Assembly: GCF_005405905.1 (NCBI RefSeq) | Contig: NZ_BJHU01000035.1 | Span: forward strand, 62,001-126,000 | Origin: Acidovorax sp. NB1 | Lineage (GTDB): Bacteria > Pseudomonadota > Gammaproteobacteria > Burkholderiales > Burkholderiaceae_C | DNA: 64,000 nt | Direction of reading: 5' to 3' | Shown here: in pieces, positions 1-8,932 of the stretch | Layout: each line of letters opens with the position of its first letter | Position numbering within the stretch: the stretch's first letter is position 1 | Made by a program: the position numbers and the translations under genes | The notes under the pieces: model-generated | What the model was told of the DNA's origin: nothing | Seen by the model: only the letters and a program-made list of their open reading frames with translations | Databases searched by the model: none

Positions 1-713
1 GCACTCAGCGGCAGGGTCTGCAGGGTTTCGACAAACCCCGTCAGCACGGTGAGCGGTGTGCGGATCTCGTGCGACACATTGGCCACAAAGTCGCGGCGCA
101 TGGCATCGGCCTGTTCCAGCGCCGTGACATCGCGCGAAAGCAGCAAGGTGCGCCCATCGCCATAGGGGTGCAGGTGCACCGAGATGCGCACCGGCCGTGA
201 CGGCGTGCTCAAGCGCCCTTCCAGCACCACGTCGCTGGAGAAATCCTTGGCGGCAAAGTAGGCCGTGAACTCGGGGTTGCGCAGCAGGTTGCCAATGGAC
301 TGCATCACATCGCGCTGGGCATCAAAACCAAACTGGCTCGCCGCCATCTGGTTACACCACTCTATGCGGCCCTGCGCATCGAGCAGCACCACGCCATTGG
401 GAGATGCCTGCAGCGCCGCCAGAATCTCTTGCAGCCGGTCCTGGCTGTCACGGACCAGCGCCTCCTGCTTGCGCAGCAGGCGCCGGGCACGGTCTGCCGC
501 CTCGCCCCAGATGCCACGCATCGCGGGCACATCGGCCAGATCGCCGGTGCGCAACCAGCGCAGCACGCGCACGCCGCGCAGCAGGTCCCAGACAAACCAG
601 GCCCAGCCCGCCAGCGCTGCCCCCAAGGCAGCACCCCAGGGGCCTGCCTCCCACCAGCCCAGTCCTCCGCCTGCAATTTGCCAGACCAGGAAATACGTTA
701 TTCGCCACAGCAT
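1..713 (-). CDS. phoR: Phosphate regulon sensor histidine kinase PhoR (partial, 3' end outside window)
   Basis: PhoR is the inner-membrane kinase that phosphorylates PhoB when phosphate is low. Reading leftward from ATG 713, the visible 237 residues show a hydrophobic N-terminal segment (about residues 3-45) with no large periplasmic loop, as in PhoR. A PAS-like region with the pattern NGVVLLDAQGRIEWCN follows, then the start of the HisKA domain with the phospho-acceptor motif VSHEIRTPL, about 20 residues before the window edge. An in-frame stop lies just upstream of the chosen ATG, so the start is well bounded. The gene lies 87 bp downstream of phoB. The catalytic ATPase domain is off the window. 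Confidence 0.93.
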   Translation of the reverse strand, partial: MLWRITYFLVWQIAGGGLGWWEAGPWGAALGAALAGWAWFVWDLLRGVRVLRWLRTGDLADVPAMRGIWGEAADRARRLLRKQEALVRDSQDRLQEILAALQASPNGVVLLDAQGRIEWCNQMAASQFGFDAQRDVMQSIGNLLRNPEFTAYFAAKDFSSDVVLEGRLSTPSRPVRISVHLHPYGDGRTLLLSRDVTALEQADAMRRDFVANVSHEIRTPLTVLTGFVETLQTLPLS

Positions 714-800
714 GCGCTCAGCAAAGCCTTCTCAAAAAGCCAGGGGCGCAACGCGTGCGCCCCATTCAATACCCAAACACCGGGCTGGTAAGCCCTGCCC

Positions 801-1508
801 TCAAGCCTGGAGTTGCACCTGCGGCTGCGCCGTGAGCCGGTAGCCCGCACCGCGCACGGTTTCCACCATCACAGAGGCCGCCCCCAGCGCCTCGCGCAGG
901 CGCTTGACATGCACGTCCACCGTGCGCTCCTCGATGAAGACATGGTCACCCCACACCTTGTCGAGCAGCTGCGAGCGGCTGTGCACGCGCTCGGCATGCT
1001 TCATCAAAAAGTGCAGCAGCTTGAATTCGGTCGGGCCCACCTTGAGGGGCTGTGCCTGGAACGACACACGGTAGGTCGCGGCATCCAGCACCAGCTCGCC
1101 AATGGTCACGCTGTCGCTCACCTGCTCGGGTGCGCGGCGGCGCAACACGGCCCGGATACGGGCCAGCAGCTCTTGCGTGGAAAACGGCTTGGTGATGTAG
1201 TCGTCAGCGCCCGCATCCAGGCCCGCCACCTTGTCCGGCTCGTCGCCCCGGGCGGTGAGCATGAGGATGGGGATGGGTTTGGTGCGGCTGTCCGCACGCC
1301 ATTTGCGGGCCAGCGACAGGCCGCTCTGGCCAGGCAGCATCCAGTCGAGCAGGATGACATCCGGCAGCACGGCGTCCAGCTCACGCTGGGCGGAGTCGCC
1401 GTCTTCCGCCCAGAAAGGCTGGAAACCGTTGTGGCGCAGATTGACGGCAATCAGCTCGGCAATCGCGGGTTCGTCCTCCACGATGAGGACGCGTGGGAGC
1501 TTTCTCAT
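801..1508 (-). CDS. phoB: Phosphate regulon response regulator PhoB
   Basis: PhoB is the cytoplasmic OmpR-family activator that binds Pho boxes after phosphorylation by PhoR. The 235-residue protein has an N-terminal receiver domain (residues about 5-120) with acidic pair E11/D12, phospho-acceptor Asp55 in LLDWMLPG and Lys107 in ITKPFS. The C-terminal winged helix includes the motif RTVDVHVKRLREAL. Length is normal for the family. It lies between phoU (20 bp upstream) and phoR, completing a pst-phoU-phoB-phoR order typical of beta-proteobacteria. Candidate binding sites for it are annotated at 6.1, 6.2 and 11.2 kb. Confidence 0.97.
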   Translation of the reverse strand: MRKLPRVLIVEDEPAIAELIAVNLRHNGFQPFWAEDGDSAQRELDAVLPDVILLDWMLPGQSGLSLARKWRADSRTKPIPILMLTARGDEPDKVAGLDAGADDYITKPFSTQELLARIRAVLRRRAPEQVSDSVTIGELVLDAATYRVSFQAQPLKVGPTEFKLLHFLMKHAERVHSRSQLLDKVWGDHVFIEERTVDVHVKRLREALGAASVMVETVRGAGYRLTAQPQVQLQA

Positions 1509-1528
1509 AGGTGTGCCAAAGCCCTTTC

Positions 1529-2230
1529 TTACAGCACGGCCGACTCGATCTCGTCGAGGGCAGTGTGGCGCACATCCTTGCCCTTGACCAGATAGATGAT
1601 CAGCTCGGCCACGTTCTTGGAATGGTCTCCGATGCGCTCGATCGCCTTGGCCAGGAACAAGAGGTCCAGGCTGGGCGAGATGGTGCGGGGGTCTTCCATC
1701 ATGTAGGTGATTAGCTTGCGCACGAAGCCGTCGAACTCCTTGTCGATGAGGTCGTCTTCCTTGAGGATTGCGACGGCGGCCTTCACGTCCAGGCGCGCAA
1801 ACGCGTCCAGCGTCTTGCGCAGCAGGCCCGATGCCAGCTCGGCCGCGGTGCGCAGGTCGCTAGACGGCAGCGAGCGCGGTGCGCCGCTCTCGATGATGGA
1901 GCGCACCATGCGGGCCATCTTGTTGGCCTCGTCGCCCATGCGCTCCAGGTTGGCCGTGGCCTTGGAGAAGGCCAGCAGCAGGCGCAGGTCGCGCGCGGTA
2001 GGCTGGCGGCGGGCAATGATGGAAGACAGCTCCTGGTCGATCTCGACCTCCATCGCATTGATGCGGGTCTCCATCGAGGCGACTGTCTCCACCGCCTCCA
2101 GGCTGAACTGGGACAGGGCGTAGACCGCCTGGCGGATCTGCGACTCCACGAGGCCGCCCATCTCCATGACGCGGGCGGAGACGCTGTTGAGTTCGCTGTC
2201 GAACTGCGAGGAAAGATGTTTATCGGGCAT
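1529..2230 (-). CDS. phoU: Phosphate transport system accessory protein PhoU
   Basis: PhoU is a cytoplasmic helical protein that couples the Pst transporter to PhoR and keeps the Pho response off when phosphate is plentiful. The 233 residues contain two PhoU helical repeats with the acidic/basic signatures near 'ERMGDEANKMARM' and 'ERIGDHSKNVAE'. ATG 2230 is preceded by a GGAG ribosome-binding site. The gene follows pstB after 12 bp, so it is surely in the pst operon. Confidence 0.97.
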   Translation of the reverse strand: MPDKHLSSQFDSELNSVSARVMEMGGLVESQIRQAVYALSQFSLEAVETVASMETRINAMEVEIDQELSSIIARRQPTARDLRLLLAFSKATANLERMGDEANKMARMVRSIIESGAPRSLPSSDLRTAAELASGLLRKTLDAFARLDVKAAVAILKEDDLIDKEFDGFVRKLITYMMEDPRTISPSLDLLFLAKAIERIGDHSKNVAELIIYLVKGKDVRHTALDEIESAVL

Positions 2231-2242
2231 CTCGTTGTCTCC

Positions 2243-3025
2243 TTAGCCGAAACGGCCGGTGATGTAGTCTTCGGTTTCCTTGCGCTCGGGCTTGAAGAAG
2301 ATCTGCTCGGTGGCACCGAACTCGATCATCTCCCCGAGGTACATGTAGGCGGTGTAGTCGCTGCAGCGTGCAGCCTGCTGCATGTTGTGGGTCACGATGG
2401 CAATGGTGTAGTCGTGCTTGAGCTCGTCGATCAGCTCTTCGATCTTGGCGGTAGACAATGGGTCCAGCGCCGAGGTGGGCTCGTCGAGCAGCAGCACCGA
2501 AGGCTTCACGGCCACGCTGCGGGCAATGCACAGGCGCTGCTGCTGGCCGCCGGACAGCGACAGGCCGCTCTGGTGCAGCTTGTCCTTCACCTCGGTCCAG
2601 AGCGCGGCCTTGGACAACGCCCATTCCACGCGGTCGTCCATTTCGCTCTTGCTCAGCGACTCGTAGAGCTTCACACCGAAGGCGATGTTGTCGTAGATGG
2701 ACATGGGGAATGGCGTGGGCTTCTGGAACACCATGCCGATGCGGGCGCGCAGCAGGTTGATGTCCTGCTTGGCGTCCAGGATGTCCTGGCCATAGAAGTT
2801 GATGGAGCCCTCGGCACGCTGGCCGGGGTAGAGGCTGTACATGCGGTTGAGCGTGCGCAGCAGCGTGGACTTGCCGCAGCCAGAAGGGCCGATGAAGGCC
2901 GTGACCTTGTGCTCGGCGATGTCGAGGCTCACGTTGCGCAGGCCTTGGAACTTGCCGTAGAAAAAACTCAGGTTGCGCAGTTCCAGCGCGTTCTTGCTGG
3001 CAGTGGCGGTAGCAGTGGCGTTCAT
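2243..3025 (-). CDS. pstB: Phosphate ABC transporter ATP-binding protein PstB
   Basis: PstB is the ATPase of the high-affinity phosphate importer. The protein (260 residues from ATG 3025) has Walker [10 protein letters not shown], the Q-loop, ABC signature LSGGQQQRL and Walker [13 protein letters not shown]. The frame is open to a TTG six bases earlier, but ATG 3025 with an upstream AGGA is preferred. It follows pstA by 57 bp and precedes phoU by 12 bp. Confidence 0.97.
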   Translation of the reverse strand: MNATATATASKNALELRNLSFFYGKFQGLRNVSLDIAEHKVTAFIGPSGCGKSTLLRTLNRMYSLYPGQRAEGSINFYGQDILDAKQDINLLRARIGMVFQKPTPFPMSIYDNIAFGVKLYESLSKSEMDDRVEWALSKAALWTEVKDKLHQSGLSLSGGQQQRLCIARSVAVKPSVLLLDEPTSALDPLSTAKIEELIDELKHDYTIAIVTHNMQQAARCSDYTAYMYLGEMIEFGATEQIFFKPERKETEDYITGRFG

Positions 3026-3082
3026 TGTCAAATCCTGAAAATGGAGACTGTCTGGTTGTGTCTGCGTACGTTGGCGGCCCGG

Positions 3083-3964
3083 TCAGGCACGGCTCTTTTC
3101 GCGCAGGAAGACCCGCGCCACGACGTTGAGAATCAGCACCGAGAGTGTGATGAGCAGTGCGCCGCCCCAGGCGAGACGCACCCAGTTTTCATAGGGGCTC
3201 AGCGCAAACTGGAAGATCACCACGGGCAGGTTGGCCATGGGCGCATTCATGTTGGTGCTGAAGAACTGGTTGTTGAGCGCCGTGAACAGCAAGGGCGCGG
3301 TCTCGCCGCTGATGCGGGCCACAGCCAGCAGCAGACCGGTCATCACGCCGCTGCGGGCCGCGCGCAGGGTGACCATGGTGGACACCTTCCAGCGCGGCGC
3401 GCCCAGGGCAAAGGCCGCTTCGCGCAGGCTGCCGGGCACCAGGCGCAGCATGTTCTCGGTGGTGCGCACGACCACGGGCACGGCGATCAGCGACAGCGCC
3501 AAGCTGCCGGCCCAGCCGGAGAAGTTGCCCACCGTGGCCACGGCGATCGCATAGACGAACAGCCCCAGCACGATGGACGGCGCCGACAGCATGATGTCGG
3601 TCACGAAGCGGGTCAGCTCTGCGGTCTTGCTCTGGCCGCTGTATTCGGCCAGGTACACACCCGCCAGCACGCCGATGGGTGTGGACACCAGCACGGTGAA
3701 ACCCACCATCATCAGGCTGCCCACGATGGCGTTGGCCAGGCCACCGCCCTCGGAGCCGGGGGCCGGCGTGGACTGGGTGAACATGTTCCAGTCCAGTGCG
3801 GCGAAGCCGTTGGACAGCAGCACGCTCAGGATCCAGAGCAGCACAAACAGACCCAGCACCATGGCGCCCAGCGACAGGGTCAGACCGATGGCGTTGGAGC
3901 GCTGGCGCTTCTTGTAGAGTTGTTGATTGAATTCCATGGAGCTTGTCTCGTTGGAGGGTTTCAT
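3083..3964 (-). CDS. pstA: Phosphate ABC transporter permease PstA
   Basis: PstA is one of two inner-membrane permeases of the phosphate importer. The 293 residues show about six hydrophobic segments and the binding-protein-dependent transport motif region EAAFALGAPRWKVSTMVTLRAA, which contacts PstB. A second in-frame ATG at 3937 (MEFNQQ...) is an alternative start; neither has a strong ribosome-binding site. The start codon is only 7 bp from the pstC stop, so translational coupling is likely. Confidence 0.95.
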   Translation of the reverse strand: MKPSNETSSMEFNQQLYKKRQRSNAIGLTLSLGAMVLGLFVLLWILSVLLSNGFAALDWNMFTQSTPAPGSEGGGLANAIVGSLMMVGFTVLVSTPIGVLAGVYLAEYSGQSKTAELTRFVTDIMLSAPSIVLGLFVYAIAVATVGNFSGWAGSLALSLIAVPVVVRTTENMLRLVPGSLREAAFALGAPRWKVSTMVTLRAARSGVMTGLLLAVARISGETAPLLFTALNNQFFSTNMNAPMANLPVVIFQFALSPYENWVRLAWGGALLITLSVLILNVVARVFLREKSRA

Positions 3965-3971
3965 GGCGGGC

Positions 3972-4991
3972 TCAGAGGCCCTTGGCCTTCTCGGCGCGCA
4001 GCAGCATGATCTTGGCCGCCGACAGCACCACGAAGGTGATCACGAAGAGCAGGAAGCCCAGGGCGAACAGCGTGGACAAATGGAAGTCGGCAGCCTCGCC
4101 GAATTCGTTGGCCAGCGTGGAGGCGATGGACGTGCCTGGCGAGAACAGCGAGGTGGGCATGCGGTTGGCATTGCCGATCACGAACGTCACCGCCATGGTC
4201 TCGCCCAAAGCGCGCCCCAGGCCCAGCATGACGCCACCGATCACGCCCTTTTGTGTGTAGGGCAGCACCACGCGGCGCACCACTTCCCACGTCGTGCAGC
4301 CCAGCCCATAGGCCGACTCACGCAGGATGGGCGGCACGATCTCGAACACATCGCGCATCACGGCGGCCACAAAAGGCAACACCATGAAGGCCAGCACGAT
4401 GCCCGCCGCCAGGATGCCAAAGCCGTTGGTGCTGCCACCGAACAGGAAGCCCACCAGCGGCATGGAGCCCAGCAGCTTTTGCACCGGCATCTGGAAGTAG
4501 TCTGCAAACAGCGGCGCGAAAACGAACAGGCCGAACATGCCGTAGATGATGGACGGCACCGCCGCCAGCAGCTCCACAGCGGTGCCGAGCGGGCGCCGCA
4601 GCCACACGGGGCAGGTTTCGGTCAGGAACAGCGCGATACCGAAGGCAAGCGGCACGGCGATCAGCAGCGCGATGCCTGCGCTGGCCAGGGTGCCCACGAT
4701 GGCGATGGCTGCACCGAATTCTTCGTTGACGATGTCCCACTCCACGCGCCAGATGAACTGGGCGCCAAACTTGTGAAAAGCGGGCCAGGCGTAGATGAAA
4801 AGCGAGACGATGATGCCGAGCAACGCGGCCAGCACCAACAGGGACAGACTCTGGGTCAGCCGATGGAAAAATATGTCCTGAAGTCGCTGCCGCTTGGCAA
4901 TCGACACCATCGACTTAGTGGGGGCGCCCGTCACTTTGACAGACGCGGGTTGTGAACTCATGGTGGTTCCCACGCTCATGTTGACTCCCAT
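3972..4991 (-). CDS. pstC: Phosphate ABC transporter permease PstC
   Basis: PstC is the partner permease of PstA. The 339-residue sequence has a cytoplasmic N-terminal extension, then about six membrane segments. The transport-signature loop [21 protein letters not shown] sits near residue 240. It lies between the pstS-pstC stem-loop and pstA. The N-terminus may begin at a later methionine because there are several near the start (positions 1, 5 and 10). Confidence 0.95.
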   Translation of the reverse strand: MGVNMSVGTTMSSQPASVKVTGAPTKSMVSIAKRQRLQDIFFHRLTQSLSLLVLAALLGIIVSLFIYAWPAFHKFGAQFIWRVEWDIVNEEFGAAIAIVGTLASAGIALLIAVPLAFGIALFLTETCPVWLRRPLGTAVELLAAVPSIIYGMFGLFVFAPLFADYFQMPVQKLLGSMPLVGFLFGGSTNGFGILAAGIVLAFMVLPFVAAVMRDVFEIVPPILRESAYGLGCTTWEVVRRVVLPYTQKGVIGGVMLGLGRALGETMAVTFVIGNANRMPTSLFSPGTSIASTLANEFGEAADFHLSTLFALGFLLFVITFVVLSAAKIMLLRAEKAKGL

Positions 4992-5016
4992 CTGGCTTCT
5001 GGAGGCCCCACAAACC

Positions 5017-5053
5017 AGCGCCCATCGGCCAGCCAGGCCGACCGATGGGCGCT
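5017..5053 (-). terminator. Stem-loop between pstS and pstC
   Basis: A perfect 12-bp inverted repeat (5017-5028 pairing with 5042-5053, arm AGCGCCCATCGG) with a 13-nt loop sits in the 79-bp gap after pstS. There is no clear T-run. It is better read as a 3' stabiliser or partial attenuator that raises pstS mRNA over the distal pst genes than as a full terminator. Such unequal expression is usual for periplasmic binding proteins. Confidence 0.6.
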
Positions 5054-5070
5054 ATTTTGGAGCAGACTGC

Positions 5071-6093
5071 TTACTTCTTGATTTGCGACCACGCCTTGGA
5101 ACGGATCTCAGCGGTCAGGCTGTCGGGCAGGGGCACATAGTCCAGTTCTGCGGCCATGCCCTTGCCGTTCTTGAATGCCCAGTCAAAGAACTTCAGAACT
5201 TCAGCCGATTGCGCCTTGTCGGCAGGGTCCTTGTACATGAGGATGAAAGAGGCGGTGCTGACCGGCCAGCTGTTGGCACCCTTGGCGTTCACCATCGAGA
5301 TACCCATGCCAGGCACGCTGAACCAGTCGGCGCTGGCAGCAGCGGCGGCAAACGTGGCGTCATCAGGGCTCACATACTTGCCATCGGCGTTCTGCAGTTG
5401 CAGGAACGTCATGTTGTTCTTCTTGACGTAGGCGTATTCAACATAACCAACAGCGCCCTTTACGCGGGTCACGTTGGCGGCCACGCCTTCGTTGCCCTTG
5501 CCACCCACCGAAGAGGCTGCGGGCCACTTCACGGCCGCGCCCTTGCCCACTGAATCCGCCCATTCTTTACTGACAGCGGACAGGTAGTCGGTCCAGTTGA
5601 AGGTGGTGCCGGAACCATCTGCGCGGTGGACCACGGTGATGTTCTGGTCAGGCAGGGTCTTGCCGGGGTTCAGCGCGGAGAGCTTGGCATCATTCCACTT
5701 GGAAATCTTGCCGAGGAAGATTTCTGCCAGCACCGGGCCCGTTACACGCAGTTCGCCGGGCTTGAAACCGTCCAGGTTGATCACAGGCACCGTGCCACCA
5801 ATGATGGCGGGAAACTGAACCATACCGTCCTTGTCCAAGTCAGCGCCGGACACTGGAGCGTCCGTGGCACCAAAAACAACGGTCTTGGCACGGATCTGGC
5901 GGATGCCGCCGGAAGATCCGATGGACTGATAGTTGAGCCCCGTGCCCGTTTCCTTCTTGTAAGCTTCTGCCCACTTGGCGTACATGGGGAACGGAAAGGT
6001 TGCGCCCGCACCGGTGATATCCGCTGCGAAGGCACTGCCGACGGCCAACGAGGCCAAGGCTACAGCAACGGTTTTGAGAAATGCGCGTTTCAT
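5071..6093 (-). CDS. pstS: Periplasmic phosphate-binding protein PstS
   Basis: PstS captures phosphate in the periplasm and delivers it to PstCAB. The 340 residues begin with a Sec signal peptide (Lys/Arg start, hydrophobic core, SAFA-AD cleavage near residue 23). The conserved phosphate-binding segments GAGATFPFPMY, SIGSSGGIRQI and RADGSGTTFNWTDYL follow. It is the first gene of the operon and has a convincing Pho box and -10 immediately upstream (6135-6168). Confidence 0.98.
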   Translation of the reverse strand: MKRAFLKTVAVALASLAVGSAFAADITGAGATFPFPMYAKWAEAYKKETGTGLNYQSIGSSGGIRQIRAKTVVFGATDAPVSGADLDKDGMVQFPAIIGGTVPVINLDGFKPGELRVTGPVLAEIFLGKISKWNDAKLSALNPGKTLPDQNITVVHRADGSGTTFNWTDYLSAVSKEWADSVGKGAAVKWPAASSVGGKGNEGVAANVTRVKGAVGYVEYAYVKKNNMTFLQLQNADGKYVSPDDATFAAAAASADWFSVPGMGISMVNAKGANSWPVSTASFILMYKDPADKAQSAEVLKFFDWAFKNGKGMAAELDYVPLPDSLTAEIRSKAWSQIKK

Positions 6094-6134
6094 TATTCAG
6101 TACCTTTTGGCTAGGGTTAACAGGAACAGGCTGA

Positions 6135-6168
6135 ACTCTAGGCGCGCAAGATGACAATTCAGTGACAC
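6135..6168 (-). promoter_or_regulatory. Pho box and -10 of the pst operon
   Basis: Read on the minus strand, TGTCACTGAATTGTCAT gives two TGTCA(C/T) half-sites 11 bp apart (6151-6167), the exact PhoB repeat period. Exactly 10 bp downstream is TAGAGT (6135-6140), a good -10. This is the known architecture of PhoB-activated promoters, where the Pho box replaces the -35. The pstS ATG is at 6093. Confidence 0.85.
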
Positions 6169-6221
6169 AAATACCCTTCCTGCGCTCACTGCCATACATG
6201 TGAACGCATGCCCCCAAAAGA

Positions 6222-6254
6222 AGTCACCCATTCGTCACAAACAGGGAACATACT
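6222..6254 (+). promoter_or_regulatory. Candidate Pho box and -10 upstream of ppx
   Basis: On the plus strand AGTCAC (6222-6227) and CGTCAC (6233-6238) are direct repeats with an 11-bp period. CATACT (6249-6254) is a -10-like hexamer exactly 10 bp after the second half-site. The layout matches the pst promoter on the other strand but the half-sites deviate more from CTGTCAT. It would leave an untranslated leader of about 100 nt containing a small GC-rich hairpin (CCCCTC 6271-6276 with GAGGGG 6289-6294). Confidence 0.5.
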
Positions 6255-6358
6255 TCTGAGGTTTTACGAGCCCCTCCTCCGACTGGCAGAGGGGTTGCAG
6301 CCCCAGCACCTCTGAAAGCTCGCGGTACGATGCCGCACGACGCTTTCACCAGAATCAC

Positions 6359-7837
6359 ATGCAGAACGGCACACGCCTCGCCGCGGTAGACCTCGGCTCC
6401 AACAGCTTTCGCCTGGAAATCGGGCGCTACGAGTTCGGTCACGTACAACGGGTGGAATACCTCAAGGAGACCGTGCGCCAGGGCAACGGGCTGGACGAAG
6501 ATCGAAACCTGACACGGGACGCCATGGAGCGCGGCTGGGCCTGTCTGGCACGGTTTGGCGAACGGTTGGCAGGTTTCCCACGCGCCCAGGTTCGGGCAGT
6601 GGCCACCCAAACCCTGCGAGAAGCCCGCAACCGCGAAGAATTTCTGTCACGCGGCAGCGAAGTGCTGGGCTACCCCATCGACGTGGTGTCCGGCCCCGAA
6701 GAAGCCCGCCTGATCTACCAGGGCGTGGCTCGGCTTCTGCCGCAATCAGATGAAAGGCGGCTGGTCGTTGATATCGGGGGGCGCTCCACCGAGTTCATCC
6801 TGGGTCAGCAATTCACCCCACACGCGGTCGCGTCGTTTCGCGTCGGCAGCGTGGCGTGGTCACAGCGCTACTTTGCCCGCGGCGAATTCACCGCCCAGGC
6901 CTTCCTGGCAGCAGAAATTGCGGCCAAAGCGGTGCTGGACGAGGCGCTGACGACCTTCCGCCCCGATGCATGGGAGGTCGCCTATGGCTCTTCGGGCACA
7001 GCAGGCGCAGTGGGGGATGTCCTTGCAGCCGCAGGCGGCCCAGAAGGCCTCATCACGCGCGATGGCCTGAGCTGGCTCCATGACCGCATTCTGCGTGCAC
7101 AAAATGCAGACCGCTTGCGCCTGGAAGGGCTCAAAGAAGAGCGACGCGCGGTCATTGGCGGCGGAATCAGTGTGTTGCGCGCCATTTTTGATTTGCTGGA
7201 AATCAACGAAATGCAGGTGGCGCAAGGCGCCCTGCGCCAAGGCGCGCTCTACGACCTGCTGGACCGCGAGCAGCCCCAAACCGATCTTCGCACCACCACC
7301 GTAAACGGGCTCATGCAGCGCTTTGGCGTAGACATGGAGCATGCGGAACGGGTGGCACGCACAGCCTGCACGCTGTTTGACCAAGCAGCCCCCCTGGACA
7401 GCGAGCGGGCATCGCGCAAACTGGACTGGGCGGCCCGACTGCACGAGATAGGCTGCCTCATTTCGCACAGCGACTCTCACCGCCACGGCGCCTACATCCT
7501 TGACAACACCGATGCCGCTGGCTTTGCCGTGCCTGAACTGCACCGGCTCGGCGTGCTGGTGCAAGGGCAACGGGGCAAGGTCCGCAAGCTGGGCGTTGAG
7601 CTGGACGACTCTACTTTTGTGCTTCAACTACTGAGCTTGCGGCTTGCCGTAGCCCTGTGCCACGCGCGCCGCGACCCAGACACAGCAGGACTGGCATTGC
7701 ATCGCGATGGACAACGCTTTCACGTCCGTACGCGGTCCGGCTGGGCCACCGCCTACCCGCAGTCAGCACATCTGCTGCGCGAGGAAACACAAGCCTGGCA
7801 GAAAACGCCGTGGGAGCTGGCCCTTGACCTGCCATGA
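6359..7837 (+). CDS. ppx: Exopolyphosphatase (Ppx/GppA family)
   Basis: Releases orthophosphate from the ends of polyphosphate; the family also hydrolyses pppGpp. The 492 residues contain the actin-like fold signatures: phosphate-1 motif AAVDLGSNSFRLEIG near the N-terminus and phosphate-2 motif VVDIGGRSTEFILG near residue 138, then a C-terminal HD-like helical domain. It is divergent from pstS and converges on the sixA/ppk/lipid block. A possible Pho-controlled promoter lies upstream. Whether it prefers polyphosphate or pppGpp cannot be told from sequence, but its neighbours favour polyphosphate. Confidence 0.93.
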   Translation: MQNGTRLAAVDLGSNSFRLEIGRYEFGHVQRVEYLKETVRQGNGLDEDRNLTRDAMERGWACLARFGERLAGFPRAQVRAVATQTLREARNREEFLSRGSEVLGYPIDVVSGPEEARLIYQGVARLLPQSDERRLVVDIGGRSTEFILGQQFTPHAVASFRVGSVAWSQRYFARGEFTAQAFLAAEIAAKAVLDEALTTFRPDAWEVAYGSSGTAGAVGDVLAAAGGPEGLITRDGLSWLHDRILRAQNADRLRLEGLKEERRAVIGGGISVLRAIFDLLEINEMQVAQGALRQGALYDLLDREQPQTDLRTTTVNGLMQRFGVDMEHAERVARTACTLFDQAAPLDSERASRKLDWAARLHEIGCLISHSDSHRHGAYILDNTDAAGFAVPELHRLGVLVQGQRGKVRKLGVELDDSTFVLQLLSLRLAVALCHARRDPDTAGLALHRDGQRFHVRTRSGWATAYPQSAHLLREETQAWQKTPWELALDLP

Positions 7838-7854
7838 ACATCAGCAATAAACTA

Positions 7855-7869
7855 TATAAACTGTTTATA
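7855..7869. promoter_or_regulatory. Perfect AT-rich palindrome upstream of the Lys/Ala-rich gene
   Basis: TATAAACTGTTTATA is a perfect inverted repeat (7-bp arms, 1-bp centre) in a short AT-rich island between ppx and the gene at 7889. A TATAAA-like -10 lies inside it. This would suit an operator for a dimeric regulator, perhaps the product of the downstream gene itself, but no regulator is identified. Confidence 0.35.
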
Positions 7870-7888
7870 CCGTTTAATTTTTATTGCC

Positions 7889-8386
7889 ATGACCAACGCT
7901 TCCGCCGCGCCCAGCACCCCCGCCTCCCCGACGGCATCCACACCGACACCGGCCGCACCGGCAGCAAAAGCTGCCAAACCCGCAGCAACCACGGCATCCA
8001 AGCCTGCAAAAAAGATCGCAGCAAAGAAGCCAGCTGCAGCCAAAAAGCCTGCTACGCCCAAGACTGCAGCGCCAGCAGCCCCCAAGCCGGCCAAGGACGT
8101 CAAAGTCAAGAAACCCAAACTGGTGCGCGACAGCTTCACCATCCCCAAGGATGAGTACGCAGTAATCGAAACGCTCAAGCAGCGCGCAGCCACCTTGGCC
8201 CAGCCGGTCAAGAAAAGCGAGTTGCTGCGCGCAGGCCTCAAGGTACTGGCGGGCCTGTCTGACAGCGCACTGCGCAGTGCTTTGCAGGCCGTGCCCTCCA
8301 TCAAGACTGGGCGTCCCAAAGCAGAGGCCGTAGTGGCTCCCACTGCGGCACCGGCAGCAAAGGCCGGCTCGAAATCACGCAAATAA
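7889..8386 (+). CDS. Lys/Ala/Pro-rich basic protein with conserved C-terminal segment
   Basis: A 165-residue protein of unknown function. Residues about 1-75 are low complexity, made of Ala, Lys, Pro and Thr in repeats such as KPAAAKKPATPK, resembling histone-H1-like bacterial tails that bind nucleic acid. Residues about 80-150 form a more ordered part (RDSFTIPKDEYAVIETLKQRA, KKSELLRAGLKVLAGLSD) with a helical, ribbon-helix-helix-like look. A nucleoid or DNA-binding role is inference. It has its own AT-rich upstream region with a perfect palindrome, so it is probably transcribed separately from ppx. Confidence 0.7.
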   Translation: MTNASAAPSTPASPTASTPTPAAPAAKAAKPAATTASKPAKKIAAKKPAAAKKPATPKTAAPAAPKPAKDVKVKKPKLVRDSFTIPKDEYAVIETLKQRAATLAQPVKKSELLRAGLKVLAGLSDSALRSALQAVPSIKTGRPKAEAVVAPTAAPAAKAGSKSRK

Positions 8387-8467
8387 GGCAAAGCCGCTAG
8401 CGGAACCGGGCGATGGAGGGCGAAGGCATGCCACCCCGCCTGCGCTCAGTTTTCCGCACCAATTGCA

Positions 8468-8932
8468 CTACAGGAACTCCGGCGACTGCACGGTCAGCAG
8501 CACAGTCTGGCTTTGGTCCAACCTCTGGCGCTGGCGCAGCCACCACACAGCGCCCTTGCGAACGGCACATTCCGTCGCCTGAAGCTCCAGCAACTGAGCA
8601 ATGGTCTGGCCCAGCACAGGCTGGTGCCCAACGATCAGCACGGCACCCTTGGAGCGGGGCCACTGGGCCAGCTCCAACAGATCCTCAACGTTCCCGCCCG
8701 GAAGCAGTTCTGCCCGCATCTTGAACTTGCGCCCCAGGGCATTGGCCGTCTGCTCGGTTCGCCGCGCCGGGCTGGCCAACACGCGCAAGCCTTCGGGCAA
8801 CTGGCGGTCCAGCCATGCGGCCATGCGAGCGGCCTGCTTTTCCCCCCGTGAAGTCAGCGCCCGCGCCAGATCATCGCTGCCGTCCGCAGCCTCTTCAGCT
8901 TCCGCATGACGCCACAGGATCAGGTCCATCAT
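8468..8932 (-). CDS. sixA: Phosphohistidine phosphatase SixA
   Basis: Histidine phosphatase-superfamily protein of 154 residues, the usual SixA length. It has the N-terminal catalytic RHA motif (Arg8-His9) and the second catalytic His in VGHQP (His103). SixA removes phosphate from phosphohistidine on HPt domains or on the nitrogen phosphotransferase system. The start overlaps the ppk stop (ATGA), so it is translated with ppk. Confidence 0.88.
   Translation of the reverse strand: MMDLILWRHAEAEEAADGSDDLARALTSRGEKQAARMAAWLDRQLPEGLRVLASPARRTEQTANALGRKFKMRAELLPGGNVEDLLELAQWPRSKGAVLIVGHQPVLGQTIAQLLELQATECAVRKGAVWWLRQRQRLDQSQTVLLTVQSPEFL

Noticed and set aside
2216-4009. 597-codon open frame on the plus strand opposite pstB and pstA
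   Set aside because: It mirrors the real genes' codon periodicity in GC-rich DNA, is His/Gln/Gly-rich and has no recognisable domain.
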